From assembly GCA_025992855.1 (NCBI GenBank), contig DAJPGB010000001.1, positions 310,001 to 374,000 of the forward strand: 64,000 nucleotides of DNA, given 5' to 3'. A model generated the notes under the pieces. It saw only the letters and a list, made by a program, of their open reading frames with translations. It was not told the origin of the DNA and searched no databases. The DNA is from Coriobacteriaceae bacterium (GTDB lineage Bacteria > Actinomycetota > Coriobacteriia > Coriobacteriales > Coriobacteriaceae). Each line of letters begins with the position of its first letter. Position 1 is the first letter of the stretch. The translations under genes were made by a program, and so were the position numbers. Below are positions 1 through 8,131 of this stretch, piece by piece.

Positions 1-2498
1 TGTGCCAAGGATGCAATCAGCGAGCCCGGGCCGCTCATGCTGCGCACACCGTCGTCCGTATCGCCGGCGTCCACGTACACGCCCGAATCATCCACGATCA
101 CCTTGGTAATCGTGTTGTTAATCTCATAGCCATCCGGGCCTACAGACTCTCGCAGGTAGTAGACCCCCTTGATAAGGGGCGCGTGATTTGCCGAATCGAT
201 CGGGAAGCATGCGGCGCCCTTGATCTCATACGGGTAGCTCATGCCGTTCGCCTGCACGGTGTCATACGGCGTGGCACCGGACTTGATGGCATACGTGCTG
301 GGACTATCGCCGGCAACGTCCTTGGCCTGGTACAGCTCAAACGTCGCGCCGTTCACGGGCTTGCCCAGGTCGTCAACCTTCTGCACAAACAGACGGTTCT
401 GAACATTGGTGAGGTGGATCACCGTAGAAAACTGACTGTTTATCGTTTGATATTGGACCATAGAGGTGTTGTCGATGGTTGCCCCCGCCAGAGACGATGC
501 CGTGGTGTGATACACCGCCACGGTATATTCCGCCTTCGACTTGTCCGTCATCATGGCGGCGTACTTCTCGATATCTCCGGGCAGCGACCTGACCGTCACC
601 ACGTAGTCGCCCTTGGTATCAACATCAAAGACACTCGTGTCCGCCGATTTGGCAGCCTCGACCGCACCGGCAATGCCGTGCGCGGAGCACAGCTTATAGC
701 CATTGAGCGGGTTGCCCGTGACCGCCGTCCACGCGTCTTCGCTTGTGTGGTCCTCGCTCGCACCGGTGAGCTTGAGTACGACGGCAAACGTCGTACCCGA
801 ACTAATGGCGTTGCCTTTATTGTCTTGCGTATCTTTATCTAGGGAAATAGTCTCCTTAGCGGCCAGATAGCCGCCGTTCAGCCACATGCGGCTACCCGTC
901 CATGACTTGCCGTCGGCCGTGGTGACCGTCGTCTGCGGTGCAACCACCACACCACCCGAGCCACTCGCCGCAGCTTGCTTATACTGCAGGTGCAGCTCAC
1001 CTGGCGTTGCAGTGGTCGACGAGGTCAGGCTCGAGCGGTATCCCTCGGGCAGGCCTGTCTCTTTGAGTACAAAGTAGTCGCAATGATTGGTGTTGTGCTC
1101 TTCGTCAAACGAGAGGACGGAGCCGTTCGACTTTTGAAGTATCAGCTGACCCCCGTCTTTCGTCGTGCCCTGAGCGACGAGCTCACCCTTATTCCAGTCG
1201 GCATCTGGTCCATCGGACCGGTACAGCTTGAAGGTTGCGCCATTGACTGCCTCGCCGTTTTGGTCGACCTTCGCGACCTCGGACGACGGCAGGGTGGTGA
1301 GGTTGAACTTAAGCGACATGTTCGATGCGCCCGCGCCACGCTCCAGGTAGAAGAAGCTCAGCGTGTGCTTGGTGCTGTCGCAGAAGGTGTTGTCGCGGAA
1401 GTTGGTGGTATCTGCGCCGGCGGCTTTGAACATTGCTTTGATGGTAGTATCCGGAAAATACTTTGGTGAACCATTTGCGCCATCAATATGTCCAACGCGC
1501 ACCACACCAGTAGCGAAGTTAATATCAAGCGTCGCCTTCTCGTGGATGCCACCCAGATCGCCCACGAGCACGCCGTCGATATAGACCCAGACGTCATCGT
1601 CACCCGAGAACTTAAAGATCATGTCATTGTTATCGGTGGTCTTGCCACCCGCAGGCTGGACGAACTCCGTGGTCATGGACATGCCAAAGTGGTGGTTGAG
1701 CTTATCGTTCGTTCCGTCCGTTATTCCTATAGGAGAGAGCCGGCCGTTCCTCTCTTCAAAAACCTTGTCAGCCGAGTCAAAGGGGAAGAACTGACCCCGA
1801 TTCGCATCCGACACGCTGTCCTTATATACGCCCGCCTTATCGTAGACGTCAAAGGAGTTAGTCGTGAAGTTATACACAGCATAGTTGCCGTCAGAGCCGT
1901 ACGAATCGTAAACGTAATAGCCATCCTTGAGCTGGAAAAGGCCTTGTACGTTGTTGTGAACGGCCTTGCCGTCCTGCTTGCCATTTGCCTGGCTGTCGTT
2001 ATTAAAGAGATAATCGAGCGACTCGTCTTTGTACGTACCGTGCGTGTTATACGAGGTGTAGGTGCCAGCATTGATCGACGGATAGCCCTTTATCAGTGTG
2101 TTCTTCACAAACGAAAGACGTCCAAAGCCGCCAATAACACTTTTTCCCGTCCATTTATTAATGCCCGATCCGGCACCGCCATTGAACTTGAGCTGATGGT
2201 CTTTATTGATGCCGGTGTTGTCATTCTTGTTGTCGTTGTTTATGTTCTTCGAGCTGTCGTTGTCGCCGTTCACGACCCAGTAGTCGAACAGATTGACCGT
2301 AGTGCCGGTGGGATTCACCGTCTGCACGGTATGGTTGCTAAAAGGAACCGCTTGATCGGCCGACGCACTCGTCGCACCAAACATGAGCGCACACGCCGCC
2401 AGCGGGACGGCCAAAACCCTCAGGGCACGCTTGGCGGTATTGGTTTTCTTGCCAAAAGGCTTTAGCATTTCTCGAGCTCTCGCACACACGCGATTCAT
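1..2498 (-). CDS. Fibro-slime / SpaA-repeat surface adhesin (3' end beyond window)
   Basis: Large secreted surface protein; about 832 codons are visible and the frame stays open to the window edge. Residues 1-47 form a signal peptide (basic start, hydrophobic VLAVPLAACALMFGA, cleavage near SASA-DQ). Around residue 300 lies the motif DDDVWVYIDG, the hallmark of fibro-slime/PA14-like domains. Around residues 400-450 and 695-730 are SpaA-type prealbumin-like repeats (KVDQNGEAVNGATFKLY and KVDDLGKPVNGATFELY), typical of Gram-positive pilin and adhesin stalks. I checked the frame at several points across the gene and saw no stop. The ATG at 2498 follows GGGGAGG. A C-terminal LPxTG sorting signal is expected but lies outside the window. 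Likely role: cell-wall-anchored adhesion. The exact ligand cannot be inferred. Confidence 0.88.
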   Translation of the reverse strand, partial: MNRVCARAREMLKPFGKKTNTAKRALRVLAVPLAACALMFGATSASADQAVPFSNHTVQTVNPTGTTVNLFDYWVVNGDNDSSKNINNDNKNDNTGINKDHQLKFNGGAGSGINKWTGKSVIGGFGRLSFVKNTLIKGYPSINAGTYTSYNTHGTYKDESLDYLFNNDSQANGKQDGKAVHNNVQGLFQLKDGYYVYDSYGSDGNYAVYNFTTNSFDVYDKAGVYKDSVSDANRGQFFPFDSADKVFEERNGRLSPIGITDGTNDKLNHHFGMSMTTEFVQPAGGKTTDNNDMIFKFSGDDDVWVYIDGVLVGDLGGIHEKATLDINFATGVVRVGHIDGANGSPKYFPDTTIKAMFKAAGADTTNFRDNTFCDSTKHTLSFFYLERGAGASNMSLKFNLTTLPSSEVAKVDQNGEAVNGATFKLYRSDGPDADWNKGELVAQGTTKDGGQLILQKSNGSVLSFDEEHNTNHCDYFVLKETGLPEGYRSSLTSSTTATPGELHLQYKQAAASGSGGVVVAPQTTVTTADGKSWTGSRMWLNGGYLAAKETISLDKDTQDNKGNAISSGTTFAVVLKLTGASEDHTSEDAWTAVTGNPLNGYKLCSAHGIAGAVEAAKSADTSVFDVDTKGDYVVTVRSLPGDIEKYAAMMTDKSKAEYTVAVYHTTASSLAGATIDNTSMVQYQTINSQFSTVIHLTNVQNRLFVQKVDDLGKPVNGATFELYQAKDVAGDSPSTYAIKSGATPYDTVQANGMSYPYEIKGAACFPIDSANHAPLIKGVYYLRESVGPDGYEINNTITKVIVDDSGVYVDAGDTDDGVRSMSGPGSLIASLA

Positions 2499-2562
2499 GA
2501 AGGCCCTCCCCAAATCCATGAGGACGGCAAGCAGCGGCTCGCTATATATGTGTGTCGTCCCC

Positions 2563-2602
2563 ATCGATGCAAATATACGCCCCCCCCCGCGCAGAAACGC
2601 AA
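2563..2602 (-). promoter_or_regulatory. Adhesin promoter with nine-G tract in the spacer
   Basis: Reading the minus strand, TTGCGT (2602-2597) is followed after 19 bases by TATATT (2577-2572). The spacer contains nine consecutive G (plus-strand C at 2580-2588). This would give a leader of roughly 65 bases before the adhesin start. A change of one or two G would move the spacer toward the optimal 17, the arrangement used for phase variation of some Neisseria surface genes. The promoter assignment is inferred from sequence only. Confidence 0.5.
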
Positions 2603-2766
2603 GGCAGGACATCGCAATATACTTAAAATTGTAGCAATTTAAACGACCCACTATTCCGCGTCAGGTTGCCACTCGGTCGTCAAATCGAACCATTCGCGCC
2701 ATCAAAGGGGCTCGGCAGGATAAAACCGTCGGCAATCTTTATCCCCACAGCCCCACAAGGCAGCTA

Positions 2767-2836
2767 ATTTGGGACGGGGCTTTTTTGACTACTTGGGCAA
2801 TCAGATCGGCATGTAGTCAAAATAGCCGTCCCAAAT
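2767..2836. repeat. Imperfect palindrome with TTTGGGAC ends
   Basis: The outer arms read ATTTGGGACGG at the left and CCGTCCCAAAT at the right, continued inward by TTTTTTGACTAC pairing with GTAGTCAAAA. The loop is about 20 bases. A related half-element (AAATTTGGGACGGGGC on the minus strand) lies near 18360-18375, so this is probably a dispersed repeat. The T-run inside the arm could also let it act as a terminator. Confidence 0.6.
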
Positions 2837-2870
2837 AGACTGGTCTGACGCTGCGCCACGAAAAGGGTCT

Positions 2871-4557
2871 ATCTACTACGTTTAGACCGCAGGGGTCGAC
2901 CATAGCCGACTTTTTCGGAAATCGGCAAGCTCTCTACCTGCACTGATAATTGTTCTCGGGGGAAGCGGGCACTGCGGGGCGCGGCAACGGCGCGCGATTT
3001 CCGCGTCGCAGCGCTACCCTGATGCTGAATGCCGGGACGATGACCCACTGACCTGCTGACGCCTCTTCGGCCGTCCTCAAATCCGACCTGTCTCGCCCCG
3101 GCTTCCGCGACCCGGAGTCCTGCCATGACCTAATAGGAGCATGAGCGCGGACAATCGGACAAGCCAACTGAATTGTAGCGCTCCCGTCAGTGCAATGTCT
3201 GGGAGACCCGGGCGCGGAGCAGGCGGCAGACCGAGGGGAGCGAAAATGGAAGGCGAAACGGTCATCGCGGGCGTCGACACGCACAAGGACGTGCATGTCC
3301 TGTGCCTGCTCGACGGCCTCGGGAGGAAGATCCGGAGCGGGAGCTTCGGGGCCGACCCCGAGGGCTACGACAGGCTGGCGGGGGCGATAGGCGACCCGGG
3401 GAGCTGCCTGGTCGTCGGCGTCGAGGGCACGGCATCGTACGGGGCCGGGCTGACGAGGAGGCTCGTGGAGCTCGGGTGCAACGTCGTCGAGGTGCTCAGG
3501 CCCAAGAGGGACAAGGCGAGGCCCGGCGAGGGGAAGAGCGACCCGCTGGACGCCGAGCGCGCGGCGCGCAAGGCGGCGTCCGGGAGGGGCTGCTCCGTGC
3601 CGAAGTCGCAGGACGGCTGGGTCGAGGCGGTGCGCCAGCTCTACGTCGCGCGCAGGCTGGCCGTCGCGACGTCCACGTCCTGCGTGGCCTGCGCGAAGTC
3701 GATGCTCACGACGGCCCCGGGCGCCCTGAGGGAGCGGTTCGGGGGCCGCGAGCGGCCGAAGGACCTCATGCCGCTGCTCGCGCGCGGGAGGAAGGCGGCC
3801 AGCGCGCTCGAGGAGAGCGTGCTGGCCTCGCTGCGGTCCGTCGCGGCGGTCTGGAAGGAGGCCCGCAGCCAGGTCGAGTCCCTCGACGCGCGCATCCGCG
3901 CGCTGCTGGAGGCGAACGCGCCCGCGCTGCTCGGCGTCGAGGGCTGCGGCACGACGACCGCCGCCGCCCTGGTCGTGGCCGCCGGCGACAACCCCGGCAG
4001 GCTGAAGGGCGAGGCGGCGTTCTCGATGCTGTGCGGCGTCTCCCCGATCCCCGCGTCGAGCGGGAAGACGGAACGGCACAGGCTCAACCGCGGCGGCAAC
4101 CGGCAGGCGAACTGGGCGCTCTACGAGATCGCGATCAAGCGCATGGCGTACGACGAGAGGACGAGGAGGTACGTGGCGAGGCGAACCTCCGAGGGGAAGT
4201 CCCGGCGGGAGGCGGTCCGCTGCCTGAAGCGCTACATAGCGCGGGAGGTGTACCGCGTGCTCATGGACCCGAACCCCGACGGCGCCGCGCCGGAGGGCCC
4301 CGAGCTCGCGAAGATGCGCAAGGCGATGCGGGTGACTCAGAAGAAAGCCGCCGCGGAGCTCGGCCTGTCCGCAGCCACACTCGGGCACTTGGAACGGGGG
4401 AAACGGCGGTCGACGAAACTGGAGAGGAGGTATTACGAGCTCCTGTGCGAATTGGAGAGAGCGCTCCCGCAAACTGCCTCTTGACAACTTATAGGAGCGT
4501 CGGTTTTAATTTCACAAAATCCGGGATGGTCGAGGTAGCTCGGTCAAACGTAGTAGA
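2871..4557 (+). mobile_element. IS110-family insertion element, ends uncertain
   Basis: The transposase gene lies between imperfect inverted arms. The left arm from 2871 and the reverse complement of the right arm ending at about 4559 share ATCTACTACGTTT, GACCG and TCGACCAT in the same order. The long non-coding left side (about 375 bases) and short right side (about 70 bases) match the IS110 layout, in which the left end encodes the bridge RNA. IS110 members normally lack long terminal inverted repeats, so the arms may instead be a palindromic target split by the insertion. A second possible boundary is the shared ATAGGAGC at 3132 and 4490. Either way a recombinase-encoding element is present; its exact limits are inferred. 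Confidence 0.55.
3246..4484 (+). CDS. IS110-family transposase with C-terminal XRE-like HTH
   Basis: A 412-residue DEDD recombinase. The RuvC-like N-terminal domain shows candidate acidic residues D11 (GVDTHKDVHV), E60 (VVGVEGTASYG), D99 and D102 (KSDPLDAERAA). The central region is helical. The Transposase_20 domain (about 225-310) contains LCGVSPIPASSGKTERHR, which carries the expected catalytic serine (Ser271 or Ser272). Residues 353-389 add a classical XRE-type helix-turn-helix (MRVTQKKAAAELGLSAATLG followed by HLERGKRRS), which is not part of a standard IS110 transposase. The start is placed at ATG 3246 because GAGGGGAG precedes it; an in-frame ATG at 3141 would add 35 low-complexity residues. 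The long reading frames overlapping it are GC-driven shadows. Confidence 0.9.
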   Translation: MEGETVIAGVDTHKDVHVLCLLDGLGRKIRSGSFGADPEGYDRLAGAIGDPGSCLVVGVEGTASYGAGLTRRLVELGCNVVEVLRPKRDKARPGEGKSDPLDAERAARKAASGRGCSVPKSQDGWVEAVRQLYVARRLAVATSTSCVACAKSMLTTAPGALRERFGGRERPKDLMPLLARGRKAASALEESVLASLRSVAAVWKEARSQVESLDARIRALLEANAPALLGVEGCGTTTAAALVVAAGDNPGRLKGEAAFSMLCGVSPIPASSGKTERHRLNRGGNRQANWALYEIAIKRMAYDERTRRYVARRTSEGKSRREAVRCLKRYIAREVYRVLMDPNPDGAAPEGPELAKMRKAMRVTQKKAAAELGLSAATLGHLERGKRRSTKLERRYYELLCELERALPQTAS

Positions 4558-4625
4558 TGGCCGCATTTCGTGGCAAACGGTCCGACTCGAGACCCATGTC
4601 GACCAGCCTCGGATGGCAATTCACG

Positions 4626-4694
4626 AAGTTGCGGTAGAATACGGACTGAATTGGCACCTTAAAGGCAAAAACACTCCGTATTTCACCGCAAGTT
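4626..4694. repeat. Palindrome of the TTGCGGTGAAATA family
   Basis: The left arm AGTTGCGGTAGAATACGGA and right arm TCCGTATTTCACCGCAAGTT pair with a few mismatches around a loop of about 29 bases. The outer stem matches the palindrome at 35903-35971 and the half-copy at 28288, while the inner sequences differ. It lies between the IS110 element and the 3' end of the TadA-glycerate kinase gene. Confidence 0.65.
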
Positions 4695-4710
4695 ATTGGG
4701 GGGATGGGTT

Positions 4711-6492
4711 TTAGAGGCGAGCGAGGTCATAGGCTTGGGCGGCGGCTTCGCCGGCGCAGATGAGGTTGGTTGTGGCTTCCTGCGGATCGAGCGCTTGGTC
4801 GAGGGACATGGGCTTGCGACAAATCGGCAGCACCAGGTCGACGCCTTGCTCGTATACCGCATCCAGGTTGCCGGCGCGACCGCCCACGACGGCGACCACC
4901 GGCTTGCCATGGCGCTTGGCGCGACGTGCCACGCCCACTGGCGCCTTACCGGCGGCGGACTGCTCGTCCATGTTGCCCTCACCCGTTATGACCAGGTCCA
5001 CATCGTGCACGCGCTCATCAAACCCCACAAGGTCGAGCACCGTCTCCACGCCCGAGCGCAGCTCGGCGCCAAGTGCCAACAAGGCAGCCCCCAGCCCACC
5101 GGCAGCGCCCGCGCCGGGCACGCCGAGCACCGAACCAAACGTCCGCGCGCCCTCGGACACGCGCAGTAACCCCTGAGCTCGAGCCTCGGCGATCGCCGTA
5201 TCGAGCAGGCGGCCGTAGTCGACCATCCAGCTGTCGTACTTGTACAGCGTCTCGGCATCATCCGTCGGCAGACCCTTCTGTCCGCCGAACACCGCCAGCG
5301 CGCCACGACGTCCCACAAGCGGATTCTCGACATCGGAAAGCACGACGATACGCACGCCATCCAGTGCCCGTACCGCCGGCACCAGATCAACCCCAGTCAC
5401 TTGCTCAAGGCCCGCAAGCCCCGGCGCAATATCACAGCCGCGGTCGTCGACAAGACGCGCACCCAACGCCTGTAGCATGCCGGCGCCGCCGTCATTGGTG
5501 GCGCTGCCGCCCAGTCCTATATATAGAGTCTTCGCCCGCGCGCGAACCGCGCGAAGCATCAGCTCGCCCACGCCATAGGTCGAGGCTGCCAGTGCCGCCG
5601 ACTCCGTGCAGGGCGAATATCCAATCCCCGCCGCCTCGGCCATCTCGATGACCGCCGATTCGCGCTCGGTATCCAGCAACATCCGGGCAGACACGCGCTC
5701 GCCCAAGGGACCTGCCACTTCGCAGGTCACAATCTCGCCGCCGCACGCGGCAACGGCGTCGAGCGTTCCCTCGCCGCCATCTGCCAGCGGCAGCGTGCTC
5801 ACCTCGGCATCGGGCCACACGCGACACACGCCCTCGGCAACCGCCGACTCCGCCTGTGCGCTCGACACGCTGCCCTTAAAGGAGTCGATTGCCAGCAGCA
5901 CGCGACGCGGTCGGCGCTGCACGGGGCCAAAGTCGACCGCCGCACCAGCAACCTCGTCGGCATCAGCCAGCGCCGCGGCATGAGCGGCATGCGCCTCAAG
6001 ATCGGACCCGCAGCCGCAACCGCCGCCATCCACGCCGCGCAAACCGGCAAAATAGCTGCTCAGCACCGCACGGCACTCGTCCGTCAGCACGCCAGCCGTC
6101 ACATTAAACCGATGATTCAGGCGCGAATCGGCATTGAGGTCGTACAGCGAACCCAGCGCGCCCGCCTTGGCATCGGCCGCACCATACACGCATCGCCCCA
6201 CGCGCGCGTTGACCATAAGGCCCGCGCACATGCAGCAGGGCTCGAGCGTCACATAGACCGTGCAGTCGGAAAGGCGCCAACGGCCAAGCGCCTGAGCGGC
6301 GGCGCATAAGGCCGCAAACTCAGCATGCGCCGAAGGGTCCTGATCGAGCTCGCGACGATTGTGCGCCCGCGCGACGATCTCGCCTGCGCACACCACCACG
6401 GCACCAATGGGCACCTCGCCCACCGCCGCGGCAGCGCGCGCCTCAGCCAGCGCCTCGCGCATGAACTTCTCGTCGATTTCGGTGATCGTCAT
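4711..6492 (-). CDS. Fusion of tRNA adenosine deaminase TadA and glycerate 2-kinase
   Basis: A 593-residue two-domain protein. Residues 1-155 are a TadA-like deaminase that would convert A34 of tRNA-Arg(ACG) to inosine: zinc and proton-shuttle motif HAE at 56-58 and PCCMC at 85-89. A Cys/Gly/Ala-rich linker (about 160-198) leads to a GlxK/GarK-type glycerate kinase (about 200-590) with LLAIDSFKGS, PLADGGEGT, GLGGSATNDGGAG and GEGNMDEQSAAGK, phosphorylating D-glycerate to 2-phosphoglycerate. The ATG at 6492 follows AGGGAAGG; a longer frame would run into the divergent tRNA gene. I saw no stop or shift at the junction. Both activities are inferred from intact motifs; why they are fused is unclear. 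Confidence 0.85.
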   Translation of the reverse strand: MTITEIDEKFMREALAEARAAAAVGEVPIGAVVVCAGEIVARAHNRRELDQDPSAHAEFAALCAAAQALGRWRLSDCTVYVTLEPCCMCAGLMVNARVGRCVYGAADAKAGALGSLYDLNADSRLNHRFNVTAGVLTDECRAVLSSYFAGLRGVDGGGCGCGSDLEAHAAHAAALADADEVAGAAVDFGPVQRRPRRVLLAIDSFKGSVSSAQAESAVAEGVCRVWPDAEVSTLPLADGGEGTLDAVAACGGEIVTCEVAGPLGERVSARMLLDTERESAVIEMAEAAGIGYSPCTESAALAASTYGVGELMLRAVRARAKTLYIGLGGSATNDGGAGMLQALGARLVDDRGCDIAPGLAGLEQVTGVDLVPAVRALDGVRIVVLSDVENPLVGRRGALAVFGGQKGLPTDDAETLYKYDSWMVDYGRLLDTAIAEARAQGLLRVSEGARTFGSVLGVPGAGAAGGLGAALLALGAELRSGVETVLDLVGFDERVHDVDLVITGEGNMDEQSAAGKAPVGVARRAKRHGKPVVAVVGGRAGNLDAVYEQGVDLVLPICRKPMSLDQALDPQEATTNLICAGEAAAQAYDLARL

Positions 6493-6543
6493 CGTTCGCC
6501 TTCCCTGTTGCAGATTCAAAACGATGCTATCATTACGACTCAT

Positions 6544-6633
6544 GGAGAGATGGCAGAGCGGTTGAATGCGGCGGTCTTGAAAACCGTTGAGCGCGAGAGC
6601 GTTCCGGGGGTTCGAATCCCCCTCTCTCCGCCA
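6544..6633 (+). tRNA. tRNA-Ser (UGA)
   Basis: A 90-base class II tRNA. The acceptor strand GGAGAGA pairs with TCTCTCC, followed by discriminator G and an encoded CCA. The anticodon loop CTTGAAA gives UGA, the long variable arm follows, and the T loop is GTTCGAATC. It is divergent from the TadA fusion gene, whose start lies only 51 bases away. Confidence 0.96.
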
Positions 6634-6636
6634 CTT

Positions 6637-7227
6637 TTAGTGATGCACCGGCGTCATGGTCCGTTCAAACAGTGCATCGACTACGTCGGCAATCTCGGGT
6701 CGGCTCTCAAGATCGTGACCCGATTCCCACCATTTTGTAAACAAGCGAATAATGCCGCCGGCGATAAACTCCGATGTCGTCTCGAGCGATACGGGGGCCA
6801 AGGCGCTCTCGTCAAGCGTGCTCATCACGCGCTCGCGAATGGAATGGGCAATGCGGTCGCAAATCATGCTGGTCAGCATGCCCGACATGCTGCTCTCCAG
6901 GATGTTATCCATGAGCTGCTCATGTGCCAGGATCATGTCCATGGCGTCGGCAAACACCTCATGGCGAAGCACGCGCACGTCGTCGGCCGACACCGCGCTC
7001 CCCTTACCGGTCCGCTTCTGCGGCAGCCCCGACATAAGCTCGTCGACATAAAAGGCAAAGTAATCGTTCTTGTCACGGAAATGCTTGTAGAACGTCGTGC
7101 GGCGGATCATGGCACGCTCGCACAGCATGGCGACCGTAAGGTCCTCAAAGCGATGCTCTTCGAGTAGCTCGGTAAAGGCATCGAACAAGGCACGATAGGT
7201 TTTCTTAATGCGCAGATCCATCTGCAT
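6637..7227 (-). CDS. TetR/AcrR family transcriptional regulator
   Basis: A 196-residue protein with an N-terminal TetR helix-turn-helix (about 8-55). The recognition part reads LTVAMLCERAMIRRTTFYKH, followed by FRDKNDYF. The C-terminal ligand domain (60-196) resembles the TetR_C_8 type. GAGGA lies just before the ATG at 7227; a second ATG two codons later is possible. The gene converges on the tRNA-Ser gene and is divergent from lemA, so it may regulate itself or lemA. The two CTTACCG direct repeats at 7308-7335 are candidate operators. The ligand is unknown. Confidence 0.85.
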   Translation of the reverse strand: MQMDLRIKKTYRALFDAFTELLEEHRFEDLTVAMLCERAMIRRTTFYKHFRDKNDYFAFYVDELMSGLPQKRTGKGSAVSADDVRVLRHEVFADAMDMILAHEQLMDNILESSMSGMLTSMICDRIAHSIRERVMSTLDESALAPVSLETTSEFIAGGIIRLFTKWWESGHDLESRPEIADVVDALFERTMTPVHH

Positions 7228-7307
7228 CGCATCCTCAGGGCAAGACAGCGCTCGTTAATCTGTCGCATATCTTACACCTGTACCCCGCCCCTCGCTGAGC
7301 GGTCGAC

Positions 7308-7367
7308 CTTACCGAAAACATAACGCTTACCGGAAAGTTCGGCACGGCAAAACGTTGCGGGTATACT
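7308..7367. promoter_or_regulatory. Direct repeats and -10 box in the tetR-lemA gap
   Basis: Two direct repeats, CTTACCGAAA (7308-7317) and CTTACCGGAA (7326-7335), start 18 bases apart. They lie upstream of a good -10 hexamer, TATACT (7362-7367), which faces lemA. This is compatible with TetR binding near the lemA promoter. The site assignment is inference; the -35 is poor. Confidence 0.35.
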
Positions 7368-7428
7368 AGTAGCGTTATACCAACGGCAGCTGGCGCATGC
7401 CGCCGCGGCCATTCGAAACGGAGACATC

Positions 7429-7980
7429 ATGATTACCGTCATCATCGGCATCGTTGTTGTCATTGCGATTGTCTGCGCCATCGCCGGCATCTACAACAAC
7501 ATGGTCACCAAGCGCAACCGCATCGACAACGCGTGGCAGAACATCGACACGCAGCTGCAGCGTCGCAACGACCTGATCCCCAACCTGGTCGAGACCGTCA
7601 AGGGCTATGCCAAGCACGAGCAGGAGACGCTCTCCGCCGTGATCAGCGCACGCAACACCGCCGTCAAGGCGACCACGCCCGAGGCCAAGATGGAAGCCGA
7701 CAACGTGCTGACCGGTGCCCTGCGTCAGCTCTTCGCCGTAGCCGAAGCCTACCCCGACCTTAAGGCAAACACCAACTTTACGCAGCTGCAGGCATCGCTC
7801 GAGGATACCGAGAACAAGATTAGCTATGCACGCCAGAGCTACAACGATTGCGTGCTCAGCTACAACAACGCCATCCAGACGTTCCCGGCCGTCATCTTTG
7901 CCGGCATCTTCCAGTTTAAGGAGCGCCAGGGCTTCGAGGCCGCCGAGGCCGCCCGCCAGGCACCGACCGTCAAGTTCTAG
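7429..7980 (+). CDS. lemA: LemA family membrane protein
   Basis: A 183-residue protein. Residues 1-23 form one membrane anchor (ITVIIGIVVVIAIVCAIAGI). The rest is the helical LemA domain with RNRIDNAWQNIDTQLQRRND and LIPNLVETVKGY, ending PAVIFAGIFQFKERQGFEA. LemA proteins are membrane-anchored with the helical bundle facing outside; their biochemical role is not established. A CGGAGA ribosome binding site precedes the ATG. The gene is single, closed by the strong terminator at 8020-8047, and often pairs with a TPM/HtpX protein elsewhere, but none is next to it here. Confidence 0.92.
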   Translation: MITVIIGIVVVIAIVCAIAGIYNNMVTKRNRIDNAWQNIDTQLQRRNDLIPNLVETVKGYAKHEQETLSAVISARNTAVKATTPEAKMEADNVLTGALRQLFAVAEAYPDLKANTNFTQLQASLEDTENKISYARQSYNDCVLSYNNAIQTFPAVIFAGIFQFKERQGFEAAEAARQAPTVKF

Positions 7981-8019
7981 TAGGCACGGCCGAGCTTCCG
8001 CCAGCACATTGATCCTTTA

Positions 8020-8047
8020 GGGGTCCAAGGCAATCGCCTTGGACCCC
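8020..8047 (+). terminator. Rho-independent terminator of lemA
   Basis: GGGGTCCAAGGC pairs perfectly with GCCTTGGACCCC around the loop AATC, followed by TTCTTTAT. Confidence 0.85.
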
Positions 8048-8131
8048 TTCTTTATAAATGCGCGTCCAAAAGGCCGCGCACCATCTTTAATTCAGATTAA
8101 TTATTGCCTGCGCGACAACGCCGAGCCCGCA

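Larger units (their letters stand above)
2499..2870. other. Intergenic region upstream of the adhesin
   Basis: No gene is supported here. It holds the adhesin leader and promoter at the left, an AT-rich stretch at 2610-2645, and a palindromic element at 2767-2836. The remainder to the start of the IS-associated repeat shows no recognisable structure. Confidence 0.6.

Noticed and set aside
2934..4487. 517-codon minus-strand frame across the IS110 gene
   Set aside because: Composition dominated by Arg, Ala and Pro; the opposite strand has a complete, motif-bearing transposase.
3302..4714. 470-codon plus-strand frame overlapping the transposase
   Set aside because: Arg/Gly/Ala-rich alternate frame of the same GC-rich gene without motifs.
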